DNA of 15,728 nucleotides. Origin: an uncultured Lachnospiraceae bacterium. GTDB lineage: Bacteria; Bacillota; Clostridia; Lachnospirales; Lachnospiraceae. Made by a program: the position numbers and the translations under genes. Below the pieces are notes generated by a model, which was given only the letters and a program-made list of their open reading frames with translations, searched no databases and had not been told where the DNA came from. The stretch covers positions 1 through 15,728 of the forward strand of contig CAJUMC010000069.1 in the NCBI GenBank assembly GCA_910587085.1. Reading direction: 5' to 3'. Shown in pieces: positions 6,686 to 13,113 of this stretch (position 1 is its first letter; each line of letters opens with the position of its first letter).

Positions 6686-8671
6686 CTATTCCGCCGAATA
6701 ATCCACAAAGCTGATATCGAGATCGACCGCGCCGCTGATTCCAGGGACTTTCCCCGTATCGGAATACTGCAGCATGTCATAGTGATACGGGAAGGTAAAG
6801 GTAGTGCCGTAATAGGCGTACCATTTGTCATATTTTGTAAGACGCTCCAGGTCAATGCCCATAATCATCCATTTCGTGTTTGCGTACACCATCGGCCGGT
6901 AGCCCGCCGCCTCGATCGTCTCGCAGAACGCAATGCAGACATCCGTGCGCAGATCGCGCGGAAGATTGTTCGCCCTCGCATTGTAGGTTGTGATCACTTC
7001 GGTATCAAAAATCACCGGCCAGGTCACATCGTAATCCTTAATGTAGCTGAGAACCATCTCCGCTTCCTCGACGGCCTCCTTCTCTGACACTGCCTGGGAG
7101 AAAAAGTAAACGCCGACGCCGATGCCTGCCGCAGTAGCTTCCTGCACGTTTTTCAGGTAGTACGGATCAAGCTCCAGAGTTCCTTCGTTCATACCGCGGA
7201 AGCCGAGGCGCAGAATCGCAAAATCAATCCCCGCCGACTTCACTTTCTTCCAGTTAATATCCCCCTGGTATTTGGAGACGTCGATTCCGGTACAGGATAT
7301 TTTTTCTCCCTTTTCGTTGAAATATTCAAAGAAGCCGCTGTCGTTCATTATAAGCCGGCTCATGTCGTAATCGACGCGCTCAACTTCGTCGGACAGCGCT
7401 ATGTAGTAGCGCTCACGGTTTTTTCCGCTGATCGTGATATGCTCCGTCATGCGTGCGGTGCGCGGCGTTAAAATGCCGTCGCTGCCCGCATCCTCCTGAT
7501 AGGCTGTCGCGTAAGCCCCGAACCGGACATTTTTCAGCACGATCTCACGGTCAACCGCCGCCAGCTCGCCGGTGAGTTCGCCGAGGTACTCCCCGCCCTT
7601 AGTGTATACAACCGCGGAAAAGCTCATTTTTTCCTCATCCATTGCCAGCTCGAAATAACGGTCGAAGCAAAGCGGATTCTCTCCGTAGTACACAGCGTCG
7701 ACATAGGTTCCCTGGGCGATCCGGTAAGGATAGGACACGGAACCGACGGTCAGCTTCATCAATGTGTCGGATACACTGCCGTTCTCCGACGCCTTCTCCG
7801 AATATTCCAGCTCAAACTGCTCCAGCAGTGCCTGCTCCAGCTGAAAGCTCTCATACTCCCACAGCTTATCCGCGTCCAGCATGCGGATTCCTTCGGGTAT
7901 TTTTGTCTCCCCGTCCTGCACTTCCCCGTACTGCAGAAAAATCATCTGGTTGCCCGCCTCCCCGGTGTAGGCGCCGTACTCCGGCGCCAGCGGCTCAAGG
8001 CTGCCGGACAGCTCGTAATCCCACGGATAAACGACCTCCCTGTCCCCGTTGATGATGCGGATTTTTCTTGTCGGCTCCTCCCCGGCCGGATATTCGTTGG
8101 CATAACAGATTTTCAGATCCCCATAGGCAAAGCAGAGCGCTTCCATGCCGTTCACCTGCTGCACAGAAGCCTCGAACGGAGCAATGGCGCTTTTTGACAC
8201 ACCGGCCGTCCGCTCCTTCAGATCCGGCACAAGCAGCTGTGTCCGGGGATCGGCCGGCCCCTCCGACGGCGACGGCGGCATGCCCGGCTGATCCTTTCCC
8301 GCATCCGCGCCGGACGGCACACTGCCGCCCTTCCCAAACTCCGCATAGATCAGAAACGCCGTACCGAGTACAATCAGTCCGACCAGCTCTCCAACGGCAA
8401 CGATCTTCCAGCCGCTGCGCTGCTGCTTCTGGCGCATGGACTTTAAGCGCTCCATCAACCCGTGCACCTCCATATCCGCCATGGAAACATCTCCGCGGAC
8501 AAGCTTCAGCTTTTCGCGGACGCCGCGCACCGCCTCCTCCATCTCATAAGACTGGTTCAGATCCGTGCCGGCCTCCTCCGGCTGCGGAAGCGACTCCTCC
8601 ATCTCGCTGAGTTCCATGTTCAGCCTGGAATATTTCTGCGTTACCTCGTTCAGCCGTTTGATTTCGTCCAT
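6686..8671 (-). CDS. Membrane-anchored GH25 family lysozyme-like protein
   Basis: This is a predicted peptidoglycan muramidase held at the outer face of the membrane. In the 661-residue form, residues 1-85 are charged and helical (coiled-coil-like). Arg/Lys-rich QKQQR precedes one membrane segment at about 89-112 (VGELVGLIVLGTAFLIY), giving a type II topology. A low-complexity Gly/Pro/Ser linker follows, then a region of about 300 residues I do not recognise. The last 200 residues are a GH25 domain: GIDVSKYQGDINW with D464, RLGFRG, VGVYFFSQA, and PVIFDTEV with D556 and E558, the usual acidic site. I chose the ATG at 8671, with AGGAG 9 nt upstream. A TTG at 8722 with a perfect GGAGG is an equal alternative. 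The GTG at 8815 is unlikely, because the promoter would place the RNA start within 2-3 nt of it. Confidence 0.88.
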   Translation of the reverse strand: MDEIKRLNEVTQKYSRLNMELSEMEESLPQPEEAGTDLNQSYEMEEAVRGVREKLKLVRGDVSMADMEVHGLMERLKSMRQKQQRSGWKIVAVGELVGLIVLGTAFLIYAEFGKGGSVPSGADAGKDQPGMPPSPSEGPADPRTQLLVPDLKERTAGVSKSAIAPFEASVQQVNGMEALCFAYGDLKICYANEYPAGEEPTRKIRIINGDREVVYPWDYELSGSLEPLAPEYGAYTGEAGNQMIFLQYGEVQDGETKIPEGIRMLDADKLWEYESFQLEQALLEQFELEYSEKASENGSVSDTLMKLTVGSVSYPYRIAQGTYVDAVYYGENPLCFDRYFELAMDEEKMSFSAVVYTKGGEYLGELTGELAAVDREIVLKNVRFGAYATAYQEDAGSDGILTPRTARMTEHITISGKNRERYYIALSDEVERVDYDMSRLIMNDSGFFEYFNEKGEKISCTGIDVSKYQGDINWKKVKSAGIDFAILRLGFRGMNEGTLELDPYYLKNVQEATAAGIGVGVYFFSQAVSEKEAVEEAEMVLSYIKDYDVTWPVIFDTEVITTYNARANNLPRDLRTDVCIAFCETIEAAGYRPMVYANTKWMIMGIDLERLTKYDKWYAYYGTTFTFPYHYDMLQYSDTGKVPGISGAVDLDISFVDYSAE

Positions 8672-8823
8672 AATATCAAGCTCCTGCTTCTTCTGCGGAG
8701 CATTTTTCTGCCTGTCGCGCAATTTTTCTCCTCCAAATCCTGATCCGGACAGTCCGCCCTCTGCAGCCCGAAACTGCCAAAGCACTGTCCTCGGCCGTTC
8801 TGTCTCCTTCTGCACCTTGTTTT

Positions 8824-8852
8824 ATCATACCAAAAATCGACGATAAATTCAA
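8824..8852 (-). promoter_or_regulatory. Promoter of the GH25 gene
   Basis: On the minus strand TTGAAT (8847-8852), 17 nt and TATGAT (8824-8829). The predicted start near 8817 leaves a leader of about 95 or 145 nt, depending on the start codon used. Confidence 0.7.
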
Positions 8853-8982
8853 TTCATAAAACCTTAATTTTCTGTCAGATATTTTCCATATTTTTCTATT
8901 CCAAGCTATTCCGCAATAAGGAAAAACTTTCCTCTCTGTGAAATTATTCCAAAAAATTTCTGGGAAATTTTGAAATTAGTTC

Positions 8983-9011
8983 TTGACAAAACCGGCGGAG
9001 TATTGTAGACT
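8983..9011 (+). promoter_or_regulatory. Promoter of tRNA-Gly
   Basis: TTGACA (8983-8988), 17 nt and TAGACT (9006-9011) form a near-consensus promoter about 60 nt before the tRNA. Confidence 0.8.
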
Positions 9012-9072
9012 AAACAAGCGTTAAGCAAACAGCGGGCCGGGACAGCAGCAGGCATGCTGTAAGATGTTGTAT

Positions 9073-9144
9073 GCACGAGTGGCTCAGTGGTGGAGTATCG
9101 CCTTGCCAAGGCGAGGGTCGCGGGTTCGAATCCCGTCTCGTGCT
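9073..9144 (+). tRNA. tRNA-Gly, anticodon GCC
   Basis: The 72-nt cloverleaf has a 7-bp acceptor stem (GCACGAG, 9073-9079, with CTCGTGC, 9137-9143) and the discriminator T usual for bacterial tRNA-Gly. The anticodon loop TTGCCAA (9103-9109) has GCC at 9105-9107, closed by TCGCC and GGCGA. The T arm carries GGGTTCGAATCCC. CCA is not encoded. Read-out of GGC and GGT codons is expected. It is the only plus-strand gene in its neighbourhood and is transcribed alone. Confidence 0.97.
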
Positions 9145-9167
9145 CTTTTTTTATGCTTCCAAAGTGT

Positions 9168-9205
9168 CCGCAAACGCTGGAAAATCAAGCGTCTGCGGCT
9201 TTTTT
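9168..9205 (+). terminator. Terminator of the tRNA-Gly transcript
   Basis: CCGCAAACGCT (9168-9178) pairs with AGCGTCTGCGG (9188-9198) with one mismatch, followed by CTTTTTT. A T-run also lies directly after the tRNA at 9146-9152. Confidence 0.85.
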
Positions 9206-9225
9206 CCTTTTTCTTCCTTTTGTTG

Positions 9226-9907
9226 TCAACTTCCTTTTTTTGTTGTCAAAGCATTCTGAATCATCGAGCGGACTTTCTCCGTCTCCTCCTCCGTGCTGAT
9301 GATATAATTCCGCTCTGTCGTCAAAATGTCCGCCACCGCACGCATACCGCTGATCAGCGACGGCAGCCCGGTGAATCCGCTCCATAAAAATACAAGCCAG
9401 ATAATCGCCGAAATAATCGCATCCCCCGTTGCCTTATAGGGCTTATACCACTCCATCGAGATCGCAACCGCTTTCTGGTCGTAATCGTAAGAGGATTTTG
9501 CGCTGGAAAGATTCAGCGTTACCACCAGAGCTTCGTTATACTCAACATTCTCAAAGTAATTCACAAACACATTCACAGTATCCCTGATCGACTCGATTAA
9601 AGCCGAACTTTGCCGATATTTCGTCAACTTTCCCGTCAAAGAAGCCTTCCTCCGGCACGAACAGGAACACCAGCAAGTCCTTCAGGCCTTGCGTAAAACC
9701 TGAGAAAGCATTCGAAAGCCCTTCCGTAAGCCAAGAAAACTTATCACCAATCCAACTAGTAAGGGAATCAAACCAACCACCTCCGTCATCGTGATCTCCT
9801 GCACCGTCTCCACCAGATCCGGAGCCGGTGCTACCGGAAAAGACGGCAGTTGTCCAATTGTACCGCTGGGAGTCATTGCAGTTTCCGAAACCAATGTACC
9901 GCTGCTG
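9226..9907 (-). pseudogene. Frameshifted filamentous-phage-like minor coat gene
   Basis: One frame is open from 9907 to 9551. It reads through a glycine-rich linker (SGSTGSGSGGDGAGDHDDGG), then WFDSLTSWIGDKFSWLTEGL, then LVFLFVPEEGFFDGKVDEIS. The coherent continuation is in another frame (9226-9639): IESIRDTVNVFVNYF, EWYKPYKATGDAI and a membrane segment IISAIIWLVFLWSGF. The frame change falls around 9600-9615. A Gly-rich linker, the VPEEGFFD-type motif and a C-terminal membrane segment remind me of structural proteins of Gram-positive inovirus-like prophages; this is recognition from memory, not a search. No start codon with a ribosome site is visible, so the gene is judged dead. The last 45 nt overlap an imperfect direct repeat. 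Confidence 0.5.
9241..9284. repeat. Imperfect direct repeat, copy A
   Basis: About 44 bp beginning TGTTGTCAAAGCATTC and ending TTTCTCCGTCT are repeated with several changes and one gap at 11042-11084, in the same orientation. The copies bracket the mobile-element debris and may be old element ends or two copies of a dispersed repeat. Confidence 0.6.
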
Positions 9908-9978
9908 TCAAAATTTATCTGCTTGATCGGCTTATTCGATGCAAGCTCTGTTAATAGGACAGGAATCTGAAGGGAGTA
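9682..9978 (-). pseudogene. C-terminal fragment of a membrane-anchored coat-like protein
   Basis: A frame open from 9978 to a TGA at 9682 encodes a Ser/Thr/Pro-rich part (FDSSGTLVSETAMTPSG, then PSFPVAPAPDLVETVQEI). One membrane segment follows (VVGLIPLLVGLVISFLGL) and a basic tail (RKGFRML...VLRKA). This C-terminal anchor with a short basic tail is what filamentous-phage adsorption or coat proteins look like. An ATG at 9894 could start a 70-residue product, but no ribosome site is seen and the upstream part appears missing. It overlaps the preceding pseudogene in a different frame over about 225 nt, and both frames look protein-like. Confidence 0.4.
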
Positions 9979-10160
9979 TTACACCGACGACCAAAGACAA
10001 CGGATAACCGTATACCGGGGAACAAACAAAACCGGGAAACTGCGTATCGTTGAATACGCACGAGAAATGAACCAGTTACACCCGGAACAGGAAGAAGGCC
10101 AGCAAAACTTATCCGCTTCGAAGATCTCCTGAACCCGAACATTAAAAATCGTCCGCAACT
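9979..10160. other. Stretch with no convincing gene
   Basis: A plus-strand frame at 9971-10132 is open for 53 codons and has ordinary protein-like content (RITVYRGTNKTGKLRIVEYA), but it has no start codon and is unrecognised. Minus-strand frames of 67 and 73 codons lack ribosome sites and look like shadows. It is probably debris of the same mobile element. Confidence 0.4.
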
Positions 10161-10161
10161 C

Positions 10162-10190
10162 TTGACGGGCAAAAGGTTTCATGCTAAGAT
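10162..10190 (+). promoter_or_regulatory. Promoter of the antitoxin RNA
   Basis: TTGACG (10162-10167), 17 nt and TAAGAT (10185-10190). The start of the RNA is predicted near 10197. Confidence 0.75.
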
Positions 10191-10197
10191 AAAAACA

Positions 10198-10280
10198 AGA
10201 GGGAAACCAGAGACGGTTTCACCCTACGCTGACTGTTTTTAAACAGCCGTCATATTGTGAGTATGGCGGCTATTTCTTTT
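10198..10280 (+). ncRNA. Antisense antitoxin RNA of a type I toxin-antitoxin pair
   Basis: A short RNA of about 80 nt runs from the promoter at 10162-10190 to a terminator at 10245-10271 plus its T-rich tail. It is convergent with the toxin gene and overlaps the toxin mRNA at its 3' end, covering the stop and last lysine codons, as in txpA/ratA-type pairs. Its 5' part folds as GGG-AAACC...GGTTT-CA-CCC, and the toxin mRNA starts with a very similar hairpin. It is expected to pair with the toxin mRNA and promote its decay or block its translation. No protein is encoded in it. Confidence 0.7.
10245..10271 (+). terminator. Terminator of the antitoxin RNA
   Basis: AGCCGTCATA pairs with TATGGCGGCT (10 bp, one G-T), with a 7-nt loop, followed by ATTTCTTTTTAT. 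It also lies at the 3' end of the toxin mRNA and could act in both directions. Confidence 0.8.
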
Positions 10281-10362
10281 TATCTCTGAACACCTGATAG
10301 CACAGGCTCACCAGAGCGACGAGCAGTATACAAAACTCGATCAAACCAGAGTATGTAACCAT
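10270..10362 (-). CDS. Small hydrophobic holin-like toxin, 30 residues
   Basis: The peptide starts MVTYSGLIEF, continues as one membrane-spanning stretch (CILLVALVSLCYQVF) and ends RDKKK. The pattern M-x-TY near the N-terminus, a single transmembrane helix and a lysine-rich tail is that of the putative holin-like or Fst/TxpA-like type I toxins common in Firmicutes. Such peptides insert in the membrane and depolarise the cell when not silenced. I chose the ATG at 10362, because GGAGG lies 7 nt before it; an ATG two codons upstream is too close to that site. It has its own promoter and a leader of about 90 nt, and is opposed by the convergent antisense RNA. It is intact amid decayed phage sequence, which suggests it is kept by selection or is recent. 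Confidence 0.82.
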   Translation of the reverse strand: MVTYSGLIEFCILLVALVSLCYQVFRDKKK

Positions 10363-10459
10363 CTTCATCCCTCCTTCCTTTATCGGTCTGGAGGGCATCG
10401 TCTACCCTCCGAAGTAAAATAAGGGTGAAAAACCGCCTTTGTCCTGATTTCCCATTGAC

Positions 10460-10488
10460 ATTATAGTAAGTCGCCGAGCCGATTGCAA
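10460..10488 (-). promoter_or_regulatory. Promoter of the toxin mRNA
   Basis: On the minus strand TTGCAA (10483-10488), 17 nt and a perfect TATAAT (10460-10465). The mRNA would start near 10453 and open with a GGGAAATC...GGTTTTTCACCC hairpin. Confidence 0.8.
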
Positions 10489-10561
10489 GCGAGAAAATCA
10501 CGCTGCATCTCATAACAAAGAAGAAAACAGAAATGTCTATTTTGTAACAAGTCACAAGATT

Positions 10562-10717
10562 TTATCACTTTAGTGTGATAAGGTGCCACCTGTAGCTATG
10601 CGGATTTGAAAGCACTTGTCACATGTCACAGAAGTCGGGTAATAGTATAACCGACTTCTGCGCCGCTTCGCGGCGCCTTAGCTAAGCCCCGGCGATAATG
10701 CATGCCGTTGCTTAGCT
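10562..10717. other. Cluster of four hairpins in non-coding DNA
   Basis: Consecutive inverted repeats are: TTATCAC/GTGATAA (10562-10581); CAGAAGTCGG/CCGACTTCTG (10629-10660, perfect 10 bp, 12-nt loop); GCGCCGC/GCGGCGC (10660-10676, 3-nt loop); and AGCTAAGC/GCTTAGCT (10680-10717, with an inner CGGC/GCCG). None has a proper T-tract. No ORF spans them. Such a cluster resembles the intergenic origin and packaging region of single-stranded DNA phages, which fits the coat-like debris nearby, but this is inference. The stretch 10718-10900 holds nothing I recognise. Confidence 0.5.
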
Positions 10718-10902
10718 TGTCACCTGAAATCTGCACTCACCATCAAAGGCAGGAAAGCATCAAGTCCGATCAGAAAAAACAATATCTTCTTTCCATACCC
10801 GCTTCCTGTCCACTTTTCCGGCCCATAAACTATATTTTCCTGATAAATTCGGTGATGATTGCAGGGATGGTTCCCCCTATCCCCGCATACTTGCGGAAAA
10901 TC

Positions 10903-11012
10903 TCATGATCTGTCATGGCTGATTGCCCCGCTTATGCCTTCCTCATAAATCCGATTAAAGATACGTCAAGTTCCGCTATCCGTTTTTATGCCTGCTGCAG
11001 TAGTTCTCTCAT
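10903..11012 (-). pseudogene. Fragment of a large serine recombinase
   Basis: On the minus strand RELLQQA, an in-frame stop and KRIAELD are followed in another frame by YEEGISGAISHDR. Together they follow the C-terminal region of Tn4451-type large serine recombinases, which read roughly ELLQQAxKRIAELDxxxxxxYEDxxSGKISDERF. One stop (where Q, CAA, has probably become TAA) and one frameshift in 110 nt show the gene is dead. It marks the region as a former integrated element. Confidence 0.55.
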
Positions 11013-11041
11013 AAAATTTTATAATACTTATAGCGTAGGCT

Positions 11042-11084
11042 TGTTGTCAAAGCATTCCGGATTATCAAACAGCCTTCTCCGTCT
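11042..11084. repeat. Imperfect direct repeat, copy B
   Basis: This is the partner of 9241-9284. The first 16 bases (TGTTGTCAAAGCATTC) and the last 10 (TTCTCCGTCT) are the same, with changes and one gap between. It lies directly upstream of the recombinase fragment on the minus strand. The remainder to 11157 holds no recognisable gene. Confidence 0.6.
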
Positions 11085-11157
11085 GCAGGCGGCTCAATCG
11101 GGACGGCAAGCGTTCTAAGCCTGCTGTTTCGCCGGCGGAAATGCTCATTCACCATCT

Positions 11158-11834
11158 TCAGAAATGATATATTTTTTCCAATTCCATCCTGAGCTTAGCA
11201 GCACTTTCAGAGACAAAACAGTCCATCTCCGTTTTTGTCAGATAAAGATACTCTCTGTCGAGTCTCTCCCGCCCCGCGCGGTAAAAATTGCAGATATATT
11301 CCCTCCGGTTGTCAAACGCATCCCGGTAAAGATATCCATAAATTCGTTTTCAAAACCTGTCGCCTGTTCATACAGGCAGAAGGCACGAAATTCTGGATGC
11401 CCGCGCAGAAACAGGAAATCAAGATCATACCAGTCTCCCTTCAGCGTCCAGATCCATTCTTTTCTGTCCTTTTCGTACAGTTCCCGGAATTTATCTTTTG
11501 ACGGCCGCACGATCTGTTCCGTCCACTCCATGTCCGTCAGAAGATGTGTCAGATAACCAAGGTAAAACGCCTTCTGACGCGGCGAATAGCATGAATACTG
11601 CTCCTTTTTCAGATAAGCCGCGCAGTAATCATCAATATGGATATCCTTCATTCCCTCTTTATCTGTCGTTTTAAAATGGGACAGGTCTCCGCTCGGCGTA
11701 AACACCGACCAGTCCTTATTCGGCACGCCGGAATCCGGCGCAATATTTCCGAAAATAAATTCTGTCTGCAGCAGCCCGGCAATCTGCTCAAGCAAAGCAT
11801 CCGCAATTCGAAAATGTACCATCCATGATGCCAT
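11158..11834 (-). pseudogene. Zinc-dependent phospholipase C-like protein, frameshifted
   Basis: The first about 165 residues have the marks of the Zn_dep_PLPC fold: MVHFRIAD with H7, FGNIAPDSG with D34, GDLSHF and FYLGYLTHLLTD, supplying His and Asp metal ligands. The ATG at 11834 has AGAGG just upstream; an ORF start at 11879 lacks a site. The frame ends early at 11238, but a second frame continues a coherent protein from about 11330 (YRDAFDNRREYICNFYR, later LTKTEMDCFVSESAAKL) to a TGA at 11158. Adding one base near 11326-11334 would restore about 226 residues. The metal-site part is complete, so a shortened product could still fold. Sequencing error is possible. Family members handle lipids or are of unknown function. 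Confidence 0.7.
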
Positions 11835-11927
11835 AATTCCTCTCTCTTCCGCCATCTGCATCGGCAGTGTATTCCACATGTATTTTTACAATCTTCTCCG
11901 GGGAAACATCGAGCTCGGCCGCCCTTC

Positions 11928-11956
11928 TTGACCCCGGCGCTGTTCTGTGATATAGT
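11928..11956 (+). promoter_or_regulatory. Promoter of the TIM-barrel protein gene
   Basis: TTGACC (11928-11933), 17 nt and TATAGT (11951-11956), with TGTGA before the -10 box. RNA would start near 11963, about 58 nt before the ATG. Confidence 0.7.
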
Positions 11957-12020
11957 AAATATGCACAATACTTCCGCAGTGTTGCCGCAAAATCTTGTAT
12001 AAAATCAGAAAGGATTGATT

Positions 12021-12971
12021 ATGTCCGTTAAATTCCACCTGCCGGGATTCCGCAATAATTTCCCGCTCAACATGATAATGCTTCAGATGCTGAAGACCTT
12101 TCCGAAATACTTCCGCGAGGATATCGAAATCGCATCGTTCTTCGGAGAATTTCCCACTTCCCTCTGGAATGGAGGCCGCTACGACAACAATGACCAGTGC
12201 GATGCGGAATATGTACGTCAGGTTATCCGCGCCGTCAATGCACAGGGCGTCGCCATCCGCTATACCTTCACAAACCCGACCATAACCGAGCAGGATCTGG
12301 CCGATCCCTACTGCAATTTCTGCATGAAAGAGGGCGATAACGGGAAAAACGAGGTGCTTGTCGTCTCCCCGATTCTTGAGGATTATATCCGGAAAAATTA
12401 TCCCGGCTACACGATCAACAGTTCTACCTGCAAGGAAATCCGCAGCGTTGCGGCGCTGAATGAGGAGCTTCGCAGGGATTACGGCCTTGTTGTGCTGGAT
12501 TACAATCTGAACAACTGCTTTGACGAGCTCGCAGAAATCGAGGACAAGGCACGCTGTGAAGTCCTCGTCAATTCCTGCTGCGTTCCGAACTGCCCGCGGC
12601 GCGGGGAGCACTACCGCTTTATCGCAAAGCAGGAGCGCCTGTGCCTTGCCAACCGCACGCTCCCTCCGGAGCAGCAGAAAAAGGTTCCGATCTGGCGGTG
12701 CGAGTACGGTGAAAAAAATTCACTTTCAAAATATAAAAACTATCCGACACATATTTCACCGGATGCAATCTGGAATACCTACATACCGATGGGATTTGAG
12801 AATTTCAAGATTGAGGGCCGCACCGCTGATCTCTTTCTGCTCATCGACACCTACTGCTATTATTTCACAAAACCGGAATATCACGATGAAGCCCGGCTTC
12901 TTCTGATCGCAAATCTGCAGGCAAACAACATAATCACCGTGCAGAAGCCAAGAAAAGGACGGTGGCCGTAA
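12021..12971 (+). CDS. TIM-barrel protein with U32-like motif, function unknown
   Basis: This 316-residue cytoplasmic protein has no signal peptide or membrane segment. It has an N-terminal SVKFHLPGFRNNFPLN, EIASFFGEFPTSLWNGGRY, a Cys pair in YCNFCM, VLDYNLNN, a Cys-rich VNSCCVPNCPRRGEHY and a late GFENFKIEGR near 257-266. The NFKIEGR motif and the 'VNSCCVPNCPRR' type of block recall the U32 peptidase/RNA-hydroxylation family, where KIEGR and Cys clusters are typical, but the protein is not a standard U32 member. I recall close relatives as uncharacterised proteins in Lachnospiraceae. The clustered cysteines could bind a metal or an iron-sulfur cluster. The start is the ATG at 12021, with AAAGGA 6 nt upstream; an upstream TTG is too near. 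It stands alone with its own promoter and a hairpin at its end. Confidence 0.85.
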   Translation: MSVKFHLPGFRNNFPLNMIMLQMLKTFPKYFREDIEIASFFGEFPTSLWNGGRYDNNDQCDAEYVRQVIRAVNAQGVAIRYTFTNPTITEQDLADPYCNFCMKEGDNGKNEVLVVSPILEDYIRKNYPGYTINSSTCKEIRSVAALNEELRRDYGLVVLDYNLNNCFDELAEIEDKARCEVLVNSCCVPNCPRRGEHYRFIAKQERLCLANRTLPPEQQKKVPIWRCEYGEKNSLSKYKNYPTHISPDAIWNTYIPMGFENFKIEGRTADLFLLIDTYCYYFTKPEYHDEARLLLIANLQANNIITVQKPRKGRWP

Positions 12972-12984
12972 GGCCGTCCGTCCT
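12956..12984 (+). terminator. Hairpin overlapping the stop codon
   Basis: AGGACGG (12956-12962) pairs with CCGTCCT (12978-12984), and GGCC pairs with GGCC around a GTAA loop that includes part of the stop codon. The tail CTTCGTTCTG is only moderately T-rich, so termination may be inefficient. The stretch 12985-13113 shows nothing else. Confidence 0.5.
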
Positions 12985-13113
12985 CTTCGTTCTGCGGGCG
13001 CGGGTTCCTGAAGACTGTGTCCGGTACATGGAAAAATTTTCCCTGTTCGGGAAAGCGTTCCTGCTGCATAAAATATCTATGATTCTTCATTGCTCGCGGG
13101 AATAAATTAAAAA

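Noticed and set aside
9064..9387. Plus-strand ORFs across the tRNA
   Set aside because: They are translations of the tRNA and its terminator.
9073..11160. tRNA-Gly as attachment site for the debris region
   Set aside because: No second copy of the tRNA 3' end was found downstream to 11160.
11886..12611. Minus-strand ORF of 241 codons
   Set aside because: It lies opposite the TIM-barrel gene, which has a promoter, ribosome site and conserved-looking motifs.
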